A stretch of 64,000 nucleotides of DNA. Origin: Radicibacter daui. Its GTDB lineage: Bacteria; Pseudomonadota; Alphaproteobacteria; Radicibacterales; Radicibacteraceae. The notes beneath the pieces are model-generated. The model searched no databases and was not told the DNA's origin. It was given only the letters and a program-made list of their open reading frames with translations. This document shows positions 16,482 to 24,950 of this stretch, piece by piece. Positions within the stretch are counted from its first letter, which is position 1, and the number at the start of each line of letters is the position of its first letter. A program made the translations under genes and the position numbers. The stretch is taken from the NCBI GenBank assembly GCA_030657355.1, contig CP131057.1, forward strand, positions 269,501 through 333,500, given 5' to 3'.

Positions 16482-17324
16482 ATGGCTCTCAAGGAACGCT
16501 CCTTCCTCACGCGGGTGCGTCAGATATTGCCGGAACTGCACCCCGCAGAGCGTCGGCTTGGTGAGTTTGTCTGCGATTTCCCGGGAGAGCTGGCGAGTTA
16601 TTCCGCGCAGGAGCTGGCGGCGCTGGCGCATGTCTCCAAAGCGACAGTTTCCCGTTTTGTGCAGCGGCTGGGGTACGCCAATTATGAAGAAGCGCGGCGC
16701 CATGCACGGGTGGAGAAGCAAACCGGCTCACGCCTGTTCCTGACCACGGCAACCGATGCTGCCGGCGAGCAGTCGATCGCCGCCCATGTGGCACAGGGCA
16801 TCGCCAATCTGGAGGCGAGTTTTCTTGCCATCACCGAAGGCCAGGTGAGCGCGGCGGCCGAAGCGATCCTCAAAGCCCGTAAGGTGTGGGTTATCGGCTT
16901 TCGTGCCAGCCAGCCCTTTGCAGCCTATCTGCAATGGCAGATGACTCAGGTCCTCGAAGAAATCGTGGCCATTCCCGGACCGGGCCAGACGCTCGGGGAA
17001 CATCTCGTCAGTTTGCGTCCGGAAGACGTGGTCATTGTGCTGGGCCTGCGCCGACGGGTAGCGCGCAGCGATCTGCTGCTGGAGCAGATCGAAAAATCCG
17101 GCGCGAAGCTGCTTTATATAACCGATGAGGGCGTGGCCTACCGCCCGGGCGCGGCCTGGCATTTTCGCTGCCAGACGCTGGCCCCGGGGCCGCTCTTTAA
17201 CCATACAGCCGTCATGGCGCTCTGCCATCTGCTGACCACGCGCCTGATCGAGAAGGCCGATATACAGGGCCGTCGCCGTCTGCGGGATATCGAGGCGCTC
17301 AATGACAGCCTTGAGGAGCTGTGA
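16482..17324 (+). CDS. RpiR/MurR-family regulator with SIS domain
   Basis: The 280-residue protein has the N-terminal RpiR HTH (about 1-77, LAALAHVSKATVSRFVQRLGYANYEE) and a SIS sugar-isomerase fold (about 110-250, KVWVIGFRASQPFAAYLQ). RpiR proteins control sugar and carboxylate catabolism and bind phosphorylated sugars or acids. The gene lies 315 bp upstream of the second TRAP operon on the same strand. A 16-bp palindrome with GAAA/TTTC ends in that gap is a plausible target. The gap holds no other gene. Confidence 0.9.
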   Translation: MALKERSFLTRVRQILPELHPAERRLGEFVCDFPGELASYSAQELAALAHVSKATVSRFVQRLGYANYEEARRHARVEKQTGSRLFLTTATDAAGEQSIAAHVAQGIANLEASFLAITEGQVSAAAEAILKARKVWVIGFRASQPFAAYLQWQMTQVLEEIVAIPGPGQTLGEHLVSLRPEDVVIVLGLRRRVARSDLLLEQIEKSGAKLLYITDEGVAYRPGAAWHFRCQTLAPGPLFNHTAVMALCHLLTTRLIEKADIQGRRRLRDIEALNDSLEEL

Positions 17325-17434
17325 GCGCCTTTTGGGCATCTGCACGAAATCAGCGGCTATTTATTAGCCATAAGAAATTTGAGTTCCACGGGGTCTCGGA
17401 CTACGATCCTGGATCAGCGCATTGTAATACAACG

Positions 17435-17450
17435 TGAAATTATAGTTTCA
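17435..17450. promoter_or_regulatory. RpiR-type operator candidate upstream of TRAP operon 2
   Basis: TGAAATTATAGTTTCA has 5-bp perfect arms and AT-rich centre, the usual shape of RpiR-family sites. A similar GAAA-N6-TTTC palindrome lies at 21339-21352 before the third TRAP operon. Confidence 0.5.
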
Positions 17451-17639
17451 TATTCAATGGCATGAAAAATGCGTTTCCAGATGGTGCGTCAAAGCGCAAG
17501 ATGCAGGGGAAGCGTGGCAAGGAGCGCAAGGCCGGCTTGAAGCCGTCTTGTCCAGCCTGCGCCCCTCATGCGGCGCTGACAGCGTGACTTCGAACTTCTT
17601 GCCGGGAGCAGGGACGCCCGGCCTTGAAAGGAAAATCAC

Positions 17640-18686
17640 ATGCTCAACCGCCTTCTGGCTGCCGCCGCCACTCTTGCCCTCGCCCTTCCGGCACTTGCCC
17701 TGCCGGCCTCGGCCGAAACCATCACCTTGCGGGTGTTGGGCCAGCCTTCCGGTTCCGGCCTTATCGCCCAGCAAAAGGAGCAGCCATTCTTCGAGAAGCT
17801 GGCCGAAAAAACCGGCCTCGACATCAAGGTTGAGTATCTGCCGGTCGATGTGGCCGGCATTCCGGATACGGATGGGCTGCGGGTGCTGAAATCCGGCCTT
17901 TTCGACATCGTCTCGATCCGTGGGCCGCAGGTGAGCCGCGACGAACCCTCGATCCTCGGGCTCGATCTCGTCGGCCTCAATACCAGCTTCGAGGCCGGCA
18001 AGAAGCATATGGCCGCCTTTGAAGGGTATGTGGACGGGCGGCTGCAAAAGCAGTTCGGGGCCAAGCTGCTGGGGGTGTGGCCGGCAGGTCCGCAGGTGGT
18101 GTTCTGCAAACCGGATGTCAGCAGCCTTGCCGACCTCAAGGGGTTGAAGGTGCGGGTGGGCGACCAGAGCGCGGCGAGTTTTGTTGCCAAGCTGGGCGCC
18201 ACCGGCATTTCGCTGCCGTTCGGCGAGGTGCAGCAGTCGCTGGCGCGCGGCGTGGTGGACTGTGCCATTACCGGCCCGGCTTCAGCCAATTCCGGCGGCT
18301 GGCCGGAAGTGACGACCACCGTACTGCCGGTTGCCCTGCAACTGGCCGTCAATGGTTATGCCGTCAATCTCAAGAGCTGGGCGAAATTCCCCCCCGACCA
18401 GCAGCAGAAACTGGCAGATGCCATCGGCGGCCTGACCGCGGATATCTGGGGCTTTTCGCAGGCGCTTTATGAGGATGCCATGCGCTGCAACACCGGCAAG
18501 ACGCCTTGCGAGCGCGGCAAGCCCTATCAGCTGAAGGAGGTGGCCGTGCCTGCCGGAGACCTTGACCTGGTTGCGGCGGCGGTCGGCGAGGTGTCGCTAC
18601 CGATCTGGGCCAAACAGTGCAATGCCGTGGCGCCGGACTGCGAGGCCGCCTGGCGCAAATCCATCGGCGCGCAGCTGGGCATGTAA
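17640..18686 (+). CDS. TRAP transporter substrate-binding protein (DctP family)
   Basis: The 348-residue exported protein starts with a clear signal peptide (cleavage near LPASAE) and has the DctP fold with SSLADLKGLKVRVGDQ, where the arginine is the expected carboxylate ligand. The sequence LGQPSGSGLIAQQKEQPFFEKL differs from the DctP of the first system, so the ligand should differ. Four cysteines near the C-terminus (CNTGKTPCERG, QCNAVAPDC) may form two disulfides. AAAGGA precedes the ATG by seven bases. The next genes encode its membrane partners and a racemase-family protein. Confidence 0.9.
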   Translation: MLNRLLAAAATLALALPALALPASAETITLRVLGQPSGSGLIAQQKEQPFFEKLAEKTGLDIKVEYLPVDVAGIPDTDGLRVLKSGLFDIVSIRGPQVSRDEPSILGLDLVGLNTSFEAGKKHMAAFEGYVDGRLQKQFGAKLLGVWPAGPQVVFCKPDVSSLADLKGLKVRVGDQSAASFVAKLGATGISLPFGEVQQSLARGVVDCAITGPASANSGGWPEVTTTVLPVALQLAVNGYAVNLKSWAKFPPDQQQKLADAIGGLTADIWGFSQALYEDAMRCNTGKTPCERGKPYQLKEVAVPAGDLDLVAAAVGEVSLPIWAKQCNAVAPDCEAAWRKSIGAQLGM

Positions 18687-18711
18687 GGCCGCAAGGTCAG
18701 GGAGAGGAGCC

Positions 18712-19281
18712 ATGCAGACTTATGCCCGTTTCCTGGGAGTGGTCTTCGGCGTGATGATGATTGCCCTCTCGGCGCTCATCACACTGGAAACCCTGCTGCG
18801 GAAGCTCTTTTCCTTCACCCTGGGCGGGGTGGACGAGCTGGGCGGGTATGCTATCGCGATTGCGGCGCCATTGGCCTTTACGGTGGCCCTCGTCGAGCGC
18901 TCGCATATCCGCATCAATCAACTTGCAAACCTGCTGAGGCCGCCAGTGCAGGCGGTGCTGAACGCCCTGTCGGCTTTCTCGATGCTGCTGCTCGCCGGAT
19001 ATTTTCTCTATTTCACCCTTGATACCGTCATCGAGACCGAGGCCTACAACTCCATTGCGCAGACGCCCTGGGCAACGCCGCTTATCTATCCGCAGTTGCT
19101 GTGGCTTGCAGCAATGCTCACCTTTCCGGCCGGCGCCCTCATCCTGGCGGCAAAGGCGGCGAGCCTGCTGCTGCGCCGGGACTGGCGCGGATTGCTGGCC
19201 GGTTTTGGCCCCGTTTCCGCCCAGGCCGAGCTTGAGGCGGAGCTCGACGATCTCAAGAAGCGCGAGGAATTTTCCCGATGA
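18712..19281 (+). CDS. TRAP transporter small permease (DctQ family)
   Basis: The 189-residue protein has four predicted membrane helices and the DctQ pattern LLRKLFSFTLGGVDELGGYAI. The C-terminus adds a charged cytoplasmic tail with ELEAELDDLKKREE that may be helical. ATG 18712 follows GGAGAGGAG; upstream in-frame reading only overlaps the binding-protein gene. It overlaps the large permease start by four bases. Confidence 0.9.
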   Translation: MQTYARFLGVVFGVMMIALSALITLETLLRKLFSFTLGGVDELGGYAIAIAAPLAFTVALVERSHIRINQLANLLRPPVQAVLNALSAFSMLLLAGYFLYFTLDTVIETEAYNSIAQTPWATPLIYPQLLWLAAMLTFPAGALILAAKAASLLLRRDWRGLLAGFGPVSAQAELEAELDDLKKREEFSR

Positions 19282-20582
19282 GCATCGCCCTCGTTGCCAT
19301 CGGCTTTGCCGCCATGCTGGTGATCATGTTTCTCAGCCTGCCGGTGGCGGTTGCTATCATCGCGGTCGGGGCCCTTGGCGGTTATCTCATGTATGGCGCC
19401 CCACTCGTCGACATGATGGGCGGCGTTATCTGGTCGAGCCTTAACAGCCCATCCATGCTGGCGATCCCGCTTTTCATGCTGCTGGGTGAATTGCTGCTGC
19501 GCGGCGGCATTGCCGACCGGATGTATGACGCCATGGCTGTCTGGCTGGCGCGGCTGCCGGGCGGCCTTCTGCATACCAACATCGCCACCTGCGCCCTGTT
19601 TTCCGCCACGTCCGGCTCTTCCGTCGCTACGGCGGCCACGGTTGGCACCATCGCCCTGCCGGCGCTGGAGCAATATAACTACCGCATGCGGCCGGCGCTG
19701 GGGTCGCTGGCGGCGGGCGGAACGCTTGGCATCCTTATTCCGCCGAGCGTCAATCTGCTCGTCTACGGGTCGCTCGCCAACACCTCGGTGGGAGAGCTTT
19801 TTGCCGGCGGCGTGGTGCCGGGGCTGCTGATGGCAGCGCTTTTCTCCGTCTACATCTTCTTTGCCCATGCCAGGGCCGGGGCCGAAGCGACGGCGCTTGT
19901 GACCATGCCCTGGCGGGAAAAGCTCAGCCTTGCCCGCCATCTGGTGCCGCCTCTGATCATCTTTGGCGTGGTGATGGGTGCCATCTATGGCGGCCTTGCC
20001 ACCCCGACGGAATCCGCTGCCATCGGCGTCATGATCGCGCTCGCCTTCGTCGGCCTCAATGGCCGGCTGAGCTGGGAGCTGCTGGCCAATTGTTCGCTGC
20101 AGGCCGCACGCACCAGCGGCATGGTGATGATCGTGCTCGTCTCCTCGCTGCTGCTCAACGTGACCATCTCGATGACCGGGGCGGCGCAGGCGATCACGCA
20201 CTGGATCGCCTCCTTCGGCCTCAGCCAGCTGGCGCTGCTCCTCGTGCTGCTGGTGTTCTATGTCGTGCTCGGCACGTTCATGGACGCGATGTCGATGCTG
20301 GTGCTGACGGTGCCCATCGTCATTCCGGTCGTCGTTGCCGCCGGCATCGACCCGGTCTGGTTCGGCATTTTCATCGTCATCATGTGCGAGATTGCTCTGA
20401 TTACGCCGCCGGTGGGGATGAACCTCTTTGTCGTGCAGGGTATCCGGCGCGACCGCGGGCCCTATTCGGATGTGACGCGCGGGGCATTGCCCTACGTGGT
20501 TCTGATGGCGGGTTTTACCGTTCTGCTGATGGTCTTTCCGCAGATCGTCACCTGGCTGCCGCAAACTCTGGCGGGGCGGTGA
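19278..20582 (+). CDS. TRAP transporter large permease (DctM family)
   Basis: The 434-residue protein has the DctM repeat pattern: FSATSGSSVATAATVGTIALP and GTLGILIPPSVNLLVYG in the first half, and ALITPPVGMNLFVVQG in the second. It forms the transport channel of the second TRAP system. Its stop overlaps the ATG of the racemase-like gene by one base, so that enzyme is translated with the transporter. Confidence 0.92.
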   Translation: MSIALVAIGFAAMLVIMFLSLPVAVAIIAVGALGGYLMYGAPLVDMMGGVIWSSLNSPSMLAIPLFMLLGELLLRGGIADRMYDAMAVWLARLPGGLLHTNIATCALFSATSGSSVATAATVGTIALPALEQYNYRMRPALGSLAAGGTLGILIPPSVNLLVYGSLANTSVGELFAGGVVPGLLMAALFSVYIFFAHARAGAEATALVTMPWREKLSLARHLVPPLIIFGVVMGAIYGGLATPTESAAIGVMIALAFVGLNGRLSWELLANCSLQAARTSGMVMIVLVSSLLLNVTISMTGAAQAITHWIASFGLSQLALLLVLLVFYVVLGTFMDAMSMLVLTVPIVIPVVVAAGIDPVWFGIFIVIMCEIALITPPVGMNLFVVQGIRRDRGPYSDVTRGALPYVVLMAGFTVLLMVFPQIVTWLPQTLAGR

Positions 20583-21286
20583 TGAACCTTCCCATGACGG
20601 CGCAGGAAGCGCCCGCTCGGCTGCTGCGGTTGCTGGTCATTAATCCCAATACCAACCCGGCGGTCACCCGCCATGTCCAGCGGGTGGCGGAAGAGCTGGT
20701 CGGCCCTGACACGAGAGTGACGGTGGTGAATCCGCAAGAAGGACCGTTCTCAATCGAGACGGCGGCGGACAAGGCGGCGGCACTGCCACGGGCGCTCGAT
20801 CTGATACGGCGGCATCGGGCGGTAGGCTATCACGCGCTTGCTTTTGCCTGTTTTGAGGATCTCGGCCTTGCAGAGGCGCGGGCCGTGGCCGGCATGCCGG
20901 TGGTGGGCGCCTGCGAGGCCGGCATCGCCGCAGCCAGAACGGTGGCGTCGCGCTTCAGCATCGTGACCACGGTCGCGGCGGCGGTGCCGACCATCAAAAA
21001 CATGGTGCATGGGCTGGGAGCTGGCTCTTTCTGCGGGGTGGTTGCCGCCGGCATTGGCGTCGCTGCGGCCGCCGGCGCGGCGGCCCTCGCTGATGCGCGG
21101 ATCGCCGCGGCCATTCGTTTGGCGATCGAGGAGCAAGGCGCCCAGGCCATCATCCTCGGTTCCGGCGGCCTTACGGGACGGGCCGCGGGTTTGCAGCGCC
21201 AGTTTGGCCTGCCGGTGATCGATGGCGTGGCCGCCGCGATCAAGATGGCCGAAGCCGTGGCGGCGCTGGGTTTGTTGCCCGACTGA
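20582..21286 (+). CDS. Asp/Glu/hydantoin racemase superfamily protein with one catalytic Cys missing
   Basis: The 234-residue protein has the racemase fold: LLVINPNTNPAVTRHV at the start, FACFEDLGL with Cys90, and VVGACEAGI. In ordinary hydantoin or Asp racemases a second cysteine sits in the motif LGCAGM; here the equivalent is ILGSGGLTG, with Ser194. With one cysteine left it may act as a single-base racemase variant, a decarboxylase or a lyase on the transported acid. The ATG overlaps the dctM stop by one base; longer readings only shadow the permease. The nearby RpiR gene may control it. Confidence 0.8.
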   Translation: MNLPMTAQEAPARLLRLLVINPNTNPAVTRHVQRVAEELVGPDTRVTVVNPQEGPFSIETAADKAAALPRALDLIRRHRAVGYHALAFACFEDLGLAEARAVAGMPVVGACEAGIAAARTVASRFSIVTTVAAAVPTIKNMVHGLGAGSFCGVVAAGIGVAAAAGAAALADARIAAAIRLAIEEQGAQAIILGSGGLTGRAAGLQRQFGLPVIDGVAAAIKMAEAVAALGLLPD

Positions 21287-21338
21287 CGGCCCGGTCTTCC
21301 CCCTCGCATACCCGCCTACCCACTTCCCGGTAGATTCC

Positions 21339-21352
21339 GAAAACTAGTTTTC
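21339..21352. promoter_or_regulatory. Perfect palindrome upstream of TRAP operon 3
   Basis: GAAAACTAGTTTTC is a perfect 14-bp palindrome 127 bp before the third TRAP operon. It resembles 17435-17450 (GAAA-N6-TTTC). Confidence 0.5.
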
Positions 21353-21478
21353 AAGCCAACTTGTGCGTGCGGACGTGTCTCCATATGGTCTGCCGATAAC
21401 GGACCAGCCGCTTTGCTGCGCCTTTACCGGCGCGCACCTTCGTTTCACCGGCGGCCAGGTTCGAAAGGGGAGGAGACG

Positions 21479-22027
21479 ATGCCGTTTTTGTTGGCGCTGT
21501 CGCGGGCGATCGACGCGATCAGTACATTTGTGGGCAAGGCTGTTTCCTGGCTCATTTTTGCTTCCATCCTGATCAGCGCCGGCAACGCCATCAGCCGCAA
21601 GCTCTTTGCGCTCAGCTCCAATGCCTGGCTTGAGCTGCAATGGTATCTCTTCTCCGCCGCTTTCCTGCTGGCCGCCGCCTGGACGCTTAAACGCTCCGAG
21701 CATGTGAAGGTCGATCTGCTTTATGGCCGCCTGCCGCGCAAGGGGCAGCTCTGGGTCGAGATTTTCGGCACGCTGTTCTTCCTCTTCCCGTTCTGCGGCA
21801 TCACCGCCTGGCTAGCCTGGCCGGTCGTGATCAACAAATTCCTCTCCGGCGAGGTTTCCAGCAATACCGGCGGCCTCATCATGTGGCCGGCCTGGGTGCT
21901 GATCCCGCTGGGGTTCGGGCTGCTCGGGGTGCAGGGCCTCTCCGAACTCATCAAGCGCATTGCCATTCTCAGGGGCGATATCCCTGATCCCGCGCATGAG
22001 CACGACGCAGAAGCGGCTCATCACTAA
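21479..22027 (+). CDS. TRAP transporter small permease, mannitol/chloroaromatic-type (TakQ-like)
   Basis: The 182-residue protein has four membrane helices and the subfamily motif FALSSNAWLELQWYLFSAAFLLAAAWTLK followed by SEHVKVDLLYGRL. This marks the branch that includes the alpha-keto-acid TRAP system TakPQM. The tail is rich in His and acidic residues (HEHDAEAAHH). The ATG at 21479 follows AGGGGAGGAG. It is first in a Q-M-P operon, whereas the two other TRAP operons here are P-Q-M. Confidence 0.88.
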   Translation: MPFLLALSRAIDAISTFVGKAVSWLIFASILISAGNAISRKLFALSSNAWLELQWYLFSAAFLLAAAWTLKRSEHVKVDLLYGRLPRKGQLWVEIFGTLFFLFPFCGITAWLAWPVVINKFLSGEVSSNTGGLIMWPAWVLIPLGFGLLGVQGLSELIKRIAILRGDIPDPAHEHDAEAAHH

Positions 22028-22047
22028 GGAACGGGGAGCGACATAAA

Positions 22048-23682
22048 GTGATCATCGAGTTCCTTTCGGCCAATCTTGCGCCGATCATGTTCGCCGGGCT
22101 GATCGTCATCCTGCTGCTCGGTTATCCGGTAGCGTTTGCGCTCTCCTTCATCGGCTTCATCTTCGGTTTCATCGGCATTGAGCTCGGTGTTCTGCCGATC
22201 AACCTCTTCGGCGCCGTGCCGGACCGCATCTTCGGCCAGATGTCCAACGAGACGCTCCTGGCGATCCCGTTCTTCACCTTCATGGGCCTCATCCTGGAAA
22301 AAAGCGGGATGGCGGAAGAGCTTTTGGAGACAATCGGGCAGCTCTTCGGGTCGATCCGCGGCGGCATCGCCTATGCCGTGATCTTCGTGGGCGCGCTGCT
22401 TGCCGCGACCACCGGCGTCGTGGCGGCCTCGGTCATCTCGATGGGGCTCATCTCGCTGCCGATCATGATGCGCTACGGTTACGACCGGAAGATCGCCGCC
22501 GGCGTCATCGCGGCCTCGGGAACGCTGGCCCAGATTATCCCGCCCAGCCTCGTGCTCATCGTCCTGGCCGACCAGCTCGGCCGCTCGGTCGGCGACATGT
22601 ATGAGGGGGCGCTTTACCCAGGCCTCGTGCTGGTGGGCGCCTACACGCTCTACATCATCGTCAACTCCATCATCAGCCCCAAGAAGGTGCCGGCCCTGCC
22701 GCCGGAAGCACGCACGCTCAAGGGCTGGCAGCTTGCTCGCAAGGTGGTGACCTCGCTGGTGCCGCCGCTGGTGCTGGTGTTCCTCGTGCTGGGCACGATC
22801 TTCATCGGCCTTGCCACCCCGACAGAGGGCGGGGCCATGGGTGCGGTCGGCGCGCTGATCCTGGCCGCCATCAATGGCCGCCTGAAGTTCGACCTCATCC
22901 GGCAGGCGACCTACGCCACCACCCGCCTTTCGGCCTTCGTGCTCTTCATTCTGCTGGGTGCACGCGTCTTCTCGCTCACCTTCTATGGCGTCAATGGCCA
23001 TATCTGGGTCGAGCATCTGCTGGGTTCGGTGCCGGGCGGCGAGGTGGGCTTCCTGATCGTCGCGAACCTGCTGGTCTTCTTCCTGGCCTTCTTCCTCGAT
23101 TATTTTGAGCTGGCCTTCATCATCATTCCGCTGCTGGCGCCGGTTGCCGACGCGCTTGGCATCGACCTCATCTGGTTCGGTGTCATGCTGGCAATCAACA
23201 TGCAGACCTCGTTCATGCATCCGCCCTTCGGTTTCTCGCTGTTCTTCCTGCGCTCGGTCGCCCCGACCAGAGCCTACAAGGACCGCGTGACGGGGGCGAC
23301 GATCCAGCCGATCACTTCCGGCCAGATCTACATGGGTGCCATCCCGTTCCTGTTCATCCAGCTGGCGATGATCATCGTCGTGATCGCCTTCCCCGGTCTG
23401 GTGACGCACTACAAGGACAACCGGCCGGTGGTCGATCCGTCCAAGGTGCAGATCAACATCCCGATGCCGGGCATCGATGGCGCCAACCCGTTCGGTGCCC
23501 CCGGCTTCGGGGCTCCGGCACCGGGCGACACTCCGGCCGCGCCGAGCTTTGGTGCTCCCGCCGGTGGCGACGCCCTGCCGGCGCCCAGCTTCGGCGCGCC
23601 GGCTCCTGCCCCCGAGGCAGAGCCCGTCAATCCGCTTCCGCCCCCTGCCTTCGGCCAGCCGGCCGGCGGTCAGGGTAACTAG
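22048..23682 (+). CDS. TRAP transporter large permease (TakM-like) with Pro/Ala/Gly-rich tail
   Basis: The 544-residue protein is about 100 residues longer than a usual DctM. The membrane part (about 1-455) has AATTGVVAASVISMGLISLP, GTLAQIIPPSLVLIVLA and the second-half loop TSFMHPPFGFSLFFLRS of the TakM branch. The last about 75 residues are low-complexity, with repeated FGAP units (PFGAPGFGAPAPGD, PSFGAPAGGD, PSFGAPAPAP), and lie outside the known fold. GTG 22048 is the start, about nine bases after GGGGAG. The large cytoplasmic or periplasmic loop near residues 210-235 is normal for this branch. Confidence 0.9.
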   Translation: MIIEFLSANLAPIMFAGLIVILLLGYPVAFALSFIGFIFGFIGIELGVLPINLFGAVPDRIFGQMSNETLLAIPFFTFMGLILEKSGMAEELLETIGQLFGSIRGGIAYAVIFVGALLAATTGVVAASVISMGLISLPIMMRYGYDRKIAAGVIAASGTLAQIIPPSLVLIVLADQLGRSVGDMYEGALYPGLVLVGAYTLYIIVNSIISPKKVPALPPEARTLKGWQLARKVVTSLVPPLVLVFLVLGTIFIGLATPTEGGAMGAVGALILAAINGRLKFDLIRQATYATTRLSAFVLFILLGARVFSLTFYGVNGHIWVEHLLGSVPGGEVGFLIVANLLVFFLAFFLDYFELAFIIIPLLAPVADALGIDLIWFGVMLAINMQTSFMHPPFGFSLFFLRSVAPTRAYKDRVTGATIQPITSGQIYMGAIPFLFIQLAMIIVVIAFPGLVTHYKDNRPVVDPSKVQINIPMPGIDGANPFGAPGFGAPAPGDTPAAPSFGAPAGGDALPAPSFGAPAPAPEAEPVNPLPPPAFGQPAGGQGN

Positions 23683-23753
23683 CGGCCCCGGGGCCAACTG
23701 AGTTTCCGGCCCCTTCCAACCAGGCAACGATAAGACCCAACAGGAGGAGAATG

Positions 23754-24875
23754 ATGGAAAATTCGATCGGACGCCGGCGTTTCCTCAGCGGCGGCGCCGT
23801 TGCCGGCGCTGCGGCGCTGGGAGCAACCGCAGTCAGCGTAGCCAAGCAGGCCCAGGCCGACGAGCTGCCGGAAATCAAGTGGCACCTCACCTCCGGTTTC
23901 CCGAACAACCTCGACACCATCTACGGCGGCGCCGTGGTGATGGCCGATGCGCTGCGCGCGATGACCGGTGGCAAGTTCGACATCCAGGTCTTCCAGGCCG
24001 GTGAGCTGGTTCCGGGCGGCCAGGCGCTGGACGCGGTCAAGGACGGTACCGTCGAGATCGCGCATACCTGCGGTTATTACTTCGTCGGCAAAGACCCGGC
24101 CTTCGCGCTCGGTTCGGCCATTCCGTTCGGCCTCAACTCCCGTCTGCAGAACGCCTGGCTCTACCATGGCGGCGGAAACGAGGCTTATGACGATTTCCTC
24201 TCCGCCTACAACCTGACAGGCCGTCCGGGTGGCAACACCGGCGTGCAGATGGGTGGCTGGTTCCGCAAGGAAATCAAGAGCCTCGCCGACCTCAAGGGCG
24301 TGAAGATGCGCATCGCCGGCGTTGCCGGTGAAGTCATGTCCCGCCTCGGCGCCGTGTCCGTCGTCCTGCCGGGCGGCGAAATCTACCCGGCCCTCGAGCG
24401 TGGCACCATCGACGCCGCCGAGTGGGTTGGTCCTTACGATGACGAGAAGCTCGGCTTCTACCAGATCGCGCCGTACTACTACTACCCGGCGTACTGGGAA
24501 GGTGGCCTCACCATCCACTTCTACATCAACAAGGACAAGTACGCGGCCCTGCCGGACGCCTACAAGGCGGCGCTTGATACCGCCTGTAAAGCGGCCAACA
24601 TCAACATGCAGGCCCTCTACGACGTCAAGAACAAGGACGCGATCCGCTCGCTCGTCGGCAAGGGCGCCCAGCTGCGTCCGCTGCCGCGCGACGTGATGGA
24701 TGCCGCGTACAAGACGGCGTTCGAGCTCTATGACGAGTACAGCACCAAGTCCCCGGCTTGGGGCAAGATGTATCCGGGCTGGAAGAAGTTCCGCCAGGAA
24801 GCCATGGAGTGGTTCCGTGTCGCGGAATACACCTATGACAGCTACAACTACGCAGCCCAGGCGGCCGGCAAGTAA
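23754..24875 (+). CDS. TRAP substrate-binding protein, TakP-like, Tat-exported
   Basis: The 373-residue protein has a twin-arginine signal (GRRRFLSGG, then an Ala-rich hydrophobic stretch to about residue 36), so it is exported folded. The mature part matches the TakP branch: HLTSGFPNNLDTIYGG at the start, FRKEIKSLADLKGVKMRIAG, and EWVGPYDDEKLGF. Known TakP binds pyruvate and other 2-oxoacids with sodium. Of two ATGs after AGGAGG I use 23754 (six-base spacing). A strong terminator follows. The convergent sCache kinase/LuxR pair may sense the same acids. Confidence 0.9.
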   Translation: MENSIGRRRFLSGGAVAGAAALGATAVSVAKQAQADELPEIKWHLTSGFPNNLDTIYGGAVVMADALRAMTGGKFDIQVFQAGELVPGGQALDAVKDGTVEIAHTCGYYFVGKDPAFALGSAIPFGLNSRLQNAWLYHGGGNEAYDDFLSAYNLTGRPGGNTGVQMGGWFRKEIKSLADLKGVKMRIAGVAGEVMSRLGAVSVVLPGGEIYPALERGTIDAAEWVGPYDDEKLGFYQIAPYYYYPAYWEGGLTIHFYINKDKYAALPDAYKAALDTACKAANINMQALYDVKNKDAIRSLVGKGAQLRPLPRDVMDAAYKTAFELYDEYSTKSPAWGKMYPGWKKFRQEAMEWFRVAEYTYDSYNYAAQAAGK

Positions 24876-24901
24876 CCTGCCGCTGTCAGGTCTTTAAAAA
24901 G

Positions 24902-24937
24902 AACCGCCCCGGAAGCAATTCCGGGGCGGTTTTGTTT
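24902..24937 (+). terminator. Terminator after TRAP operon 3
   Basis: AACCGCCCCGGAA (24902-24914) and TTCCGGGGCGGTT (24919-24931) pair perfectly around a GCAA loop, followed by a T-rich run. The A-run before it may also help stop the convergent minus-strand genes. Confidence 0.9.
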
Positions 24938-24950
24938 TGGACGGGGTGAC

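Noticed and set aside
22024-23727. A 567-codon minus-strand open frame over the TakM-like gene
   Set aside because: Antisense shadow of a conserved membrane protein; sequence is charged low-complexity without recognisable domains.
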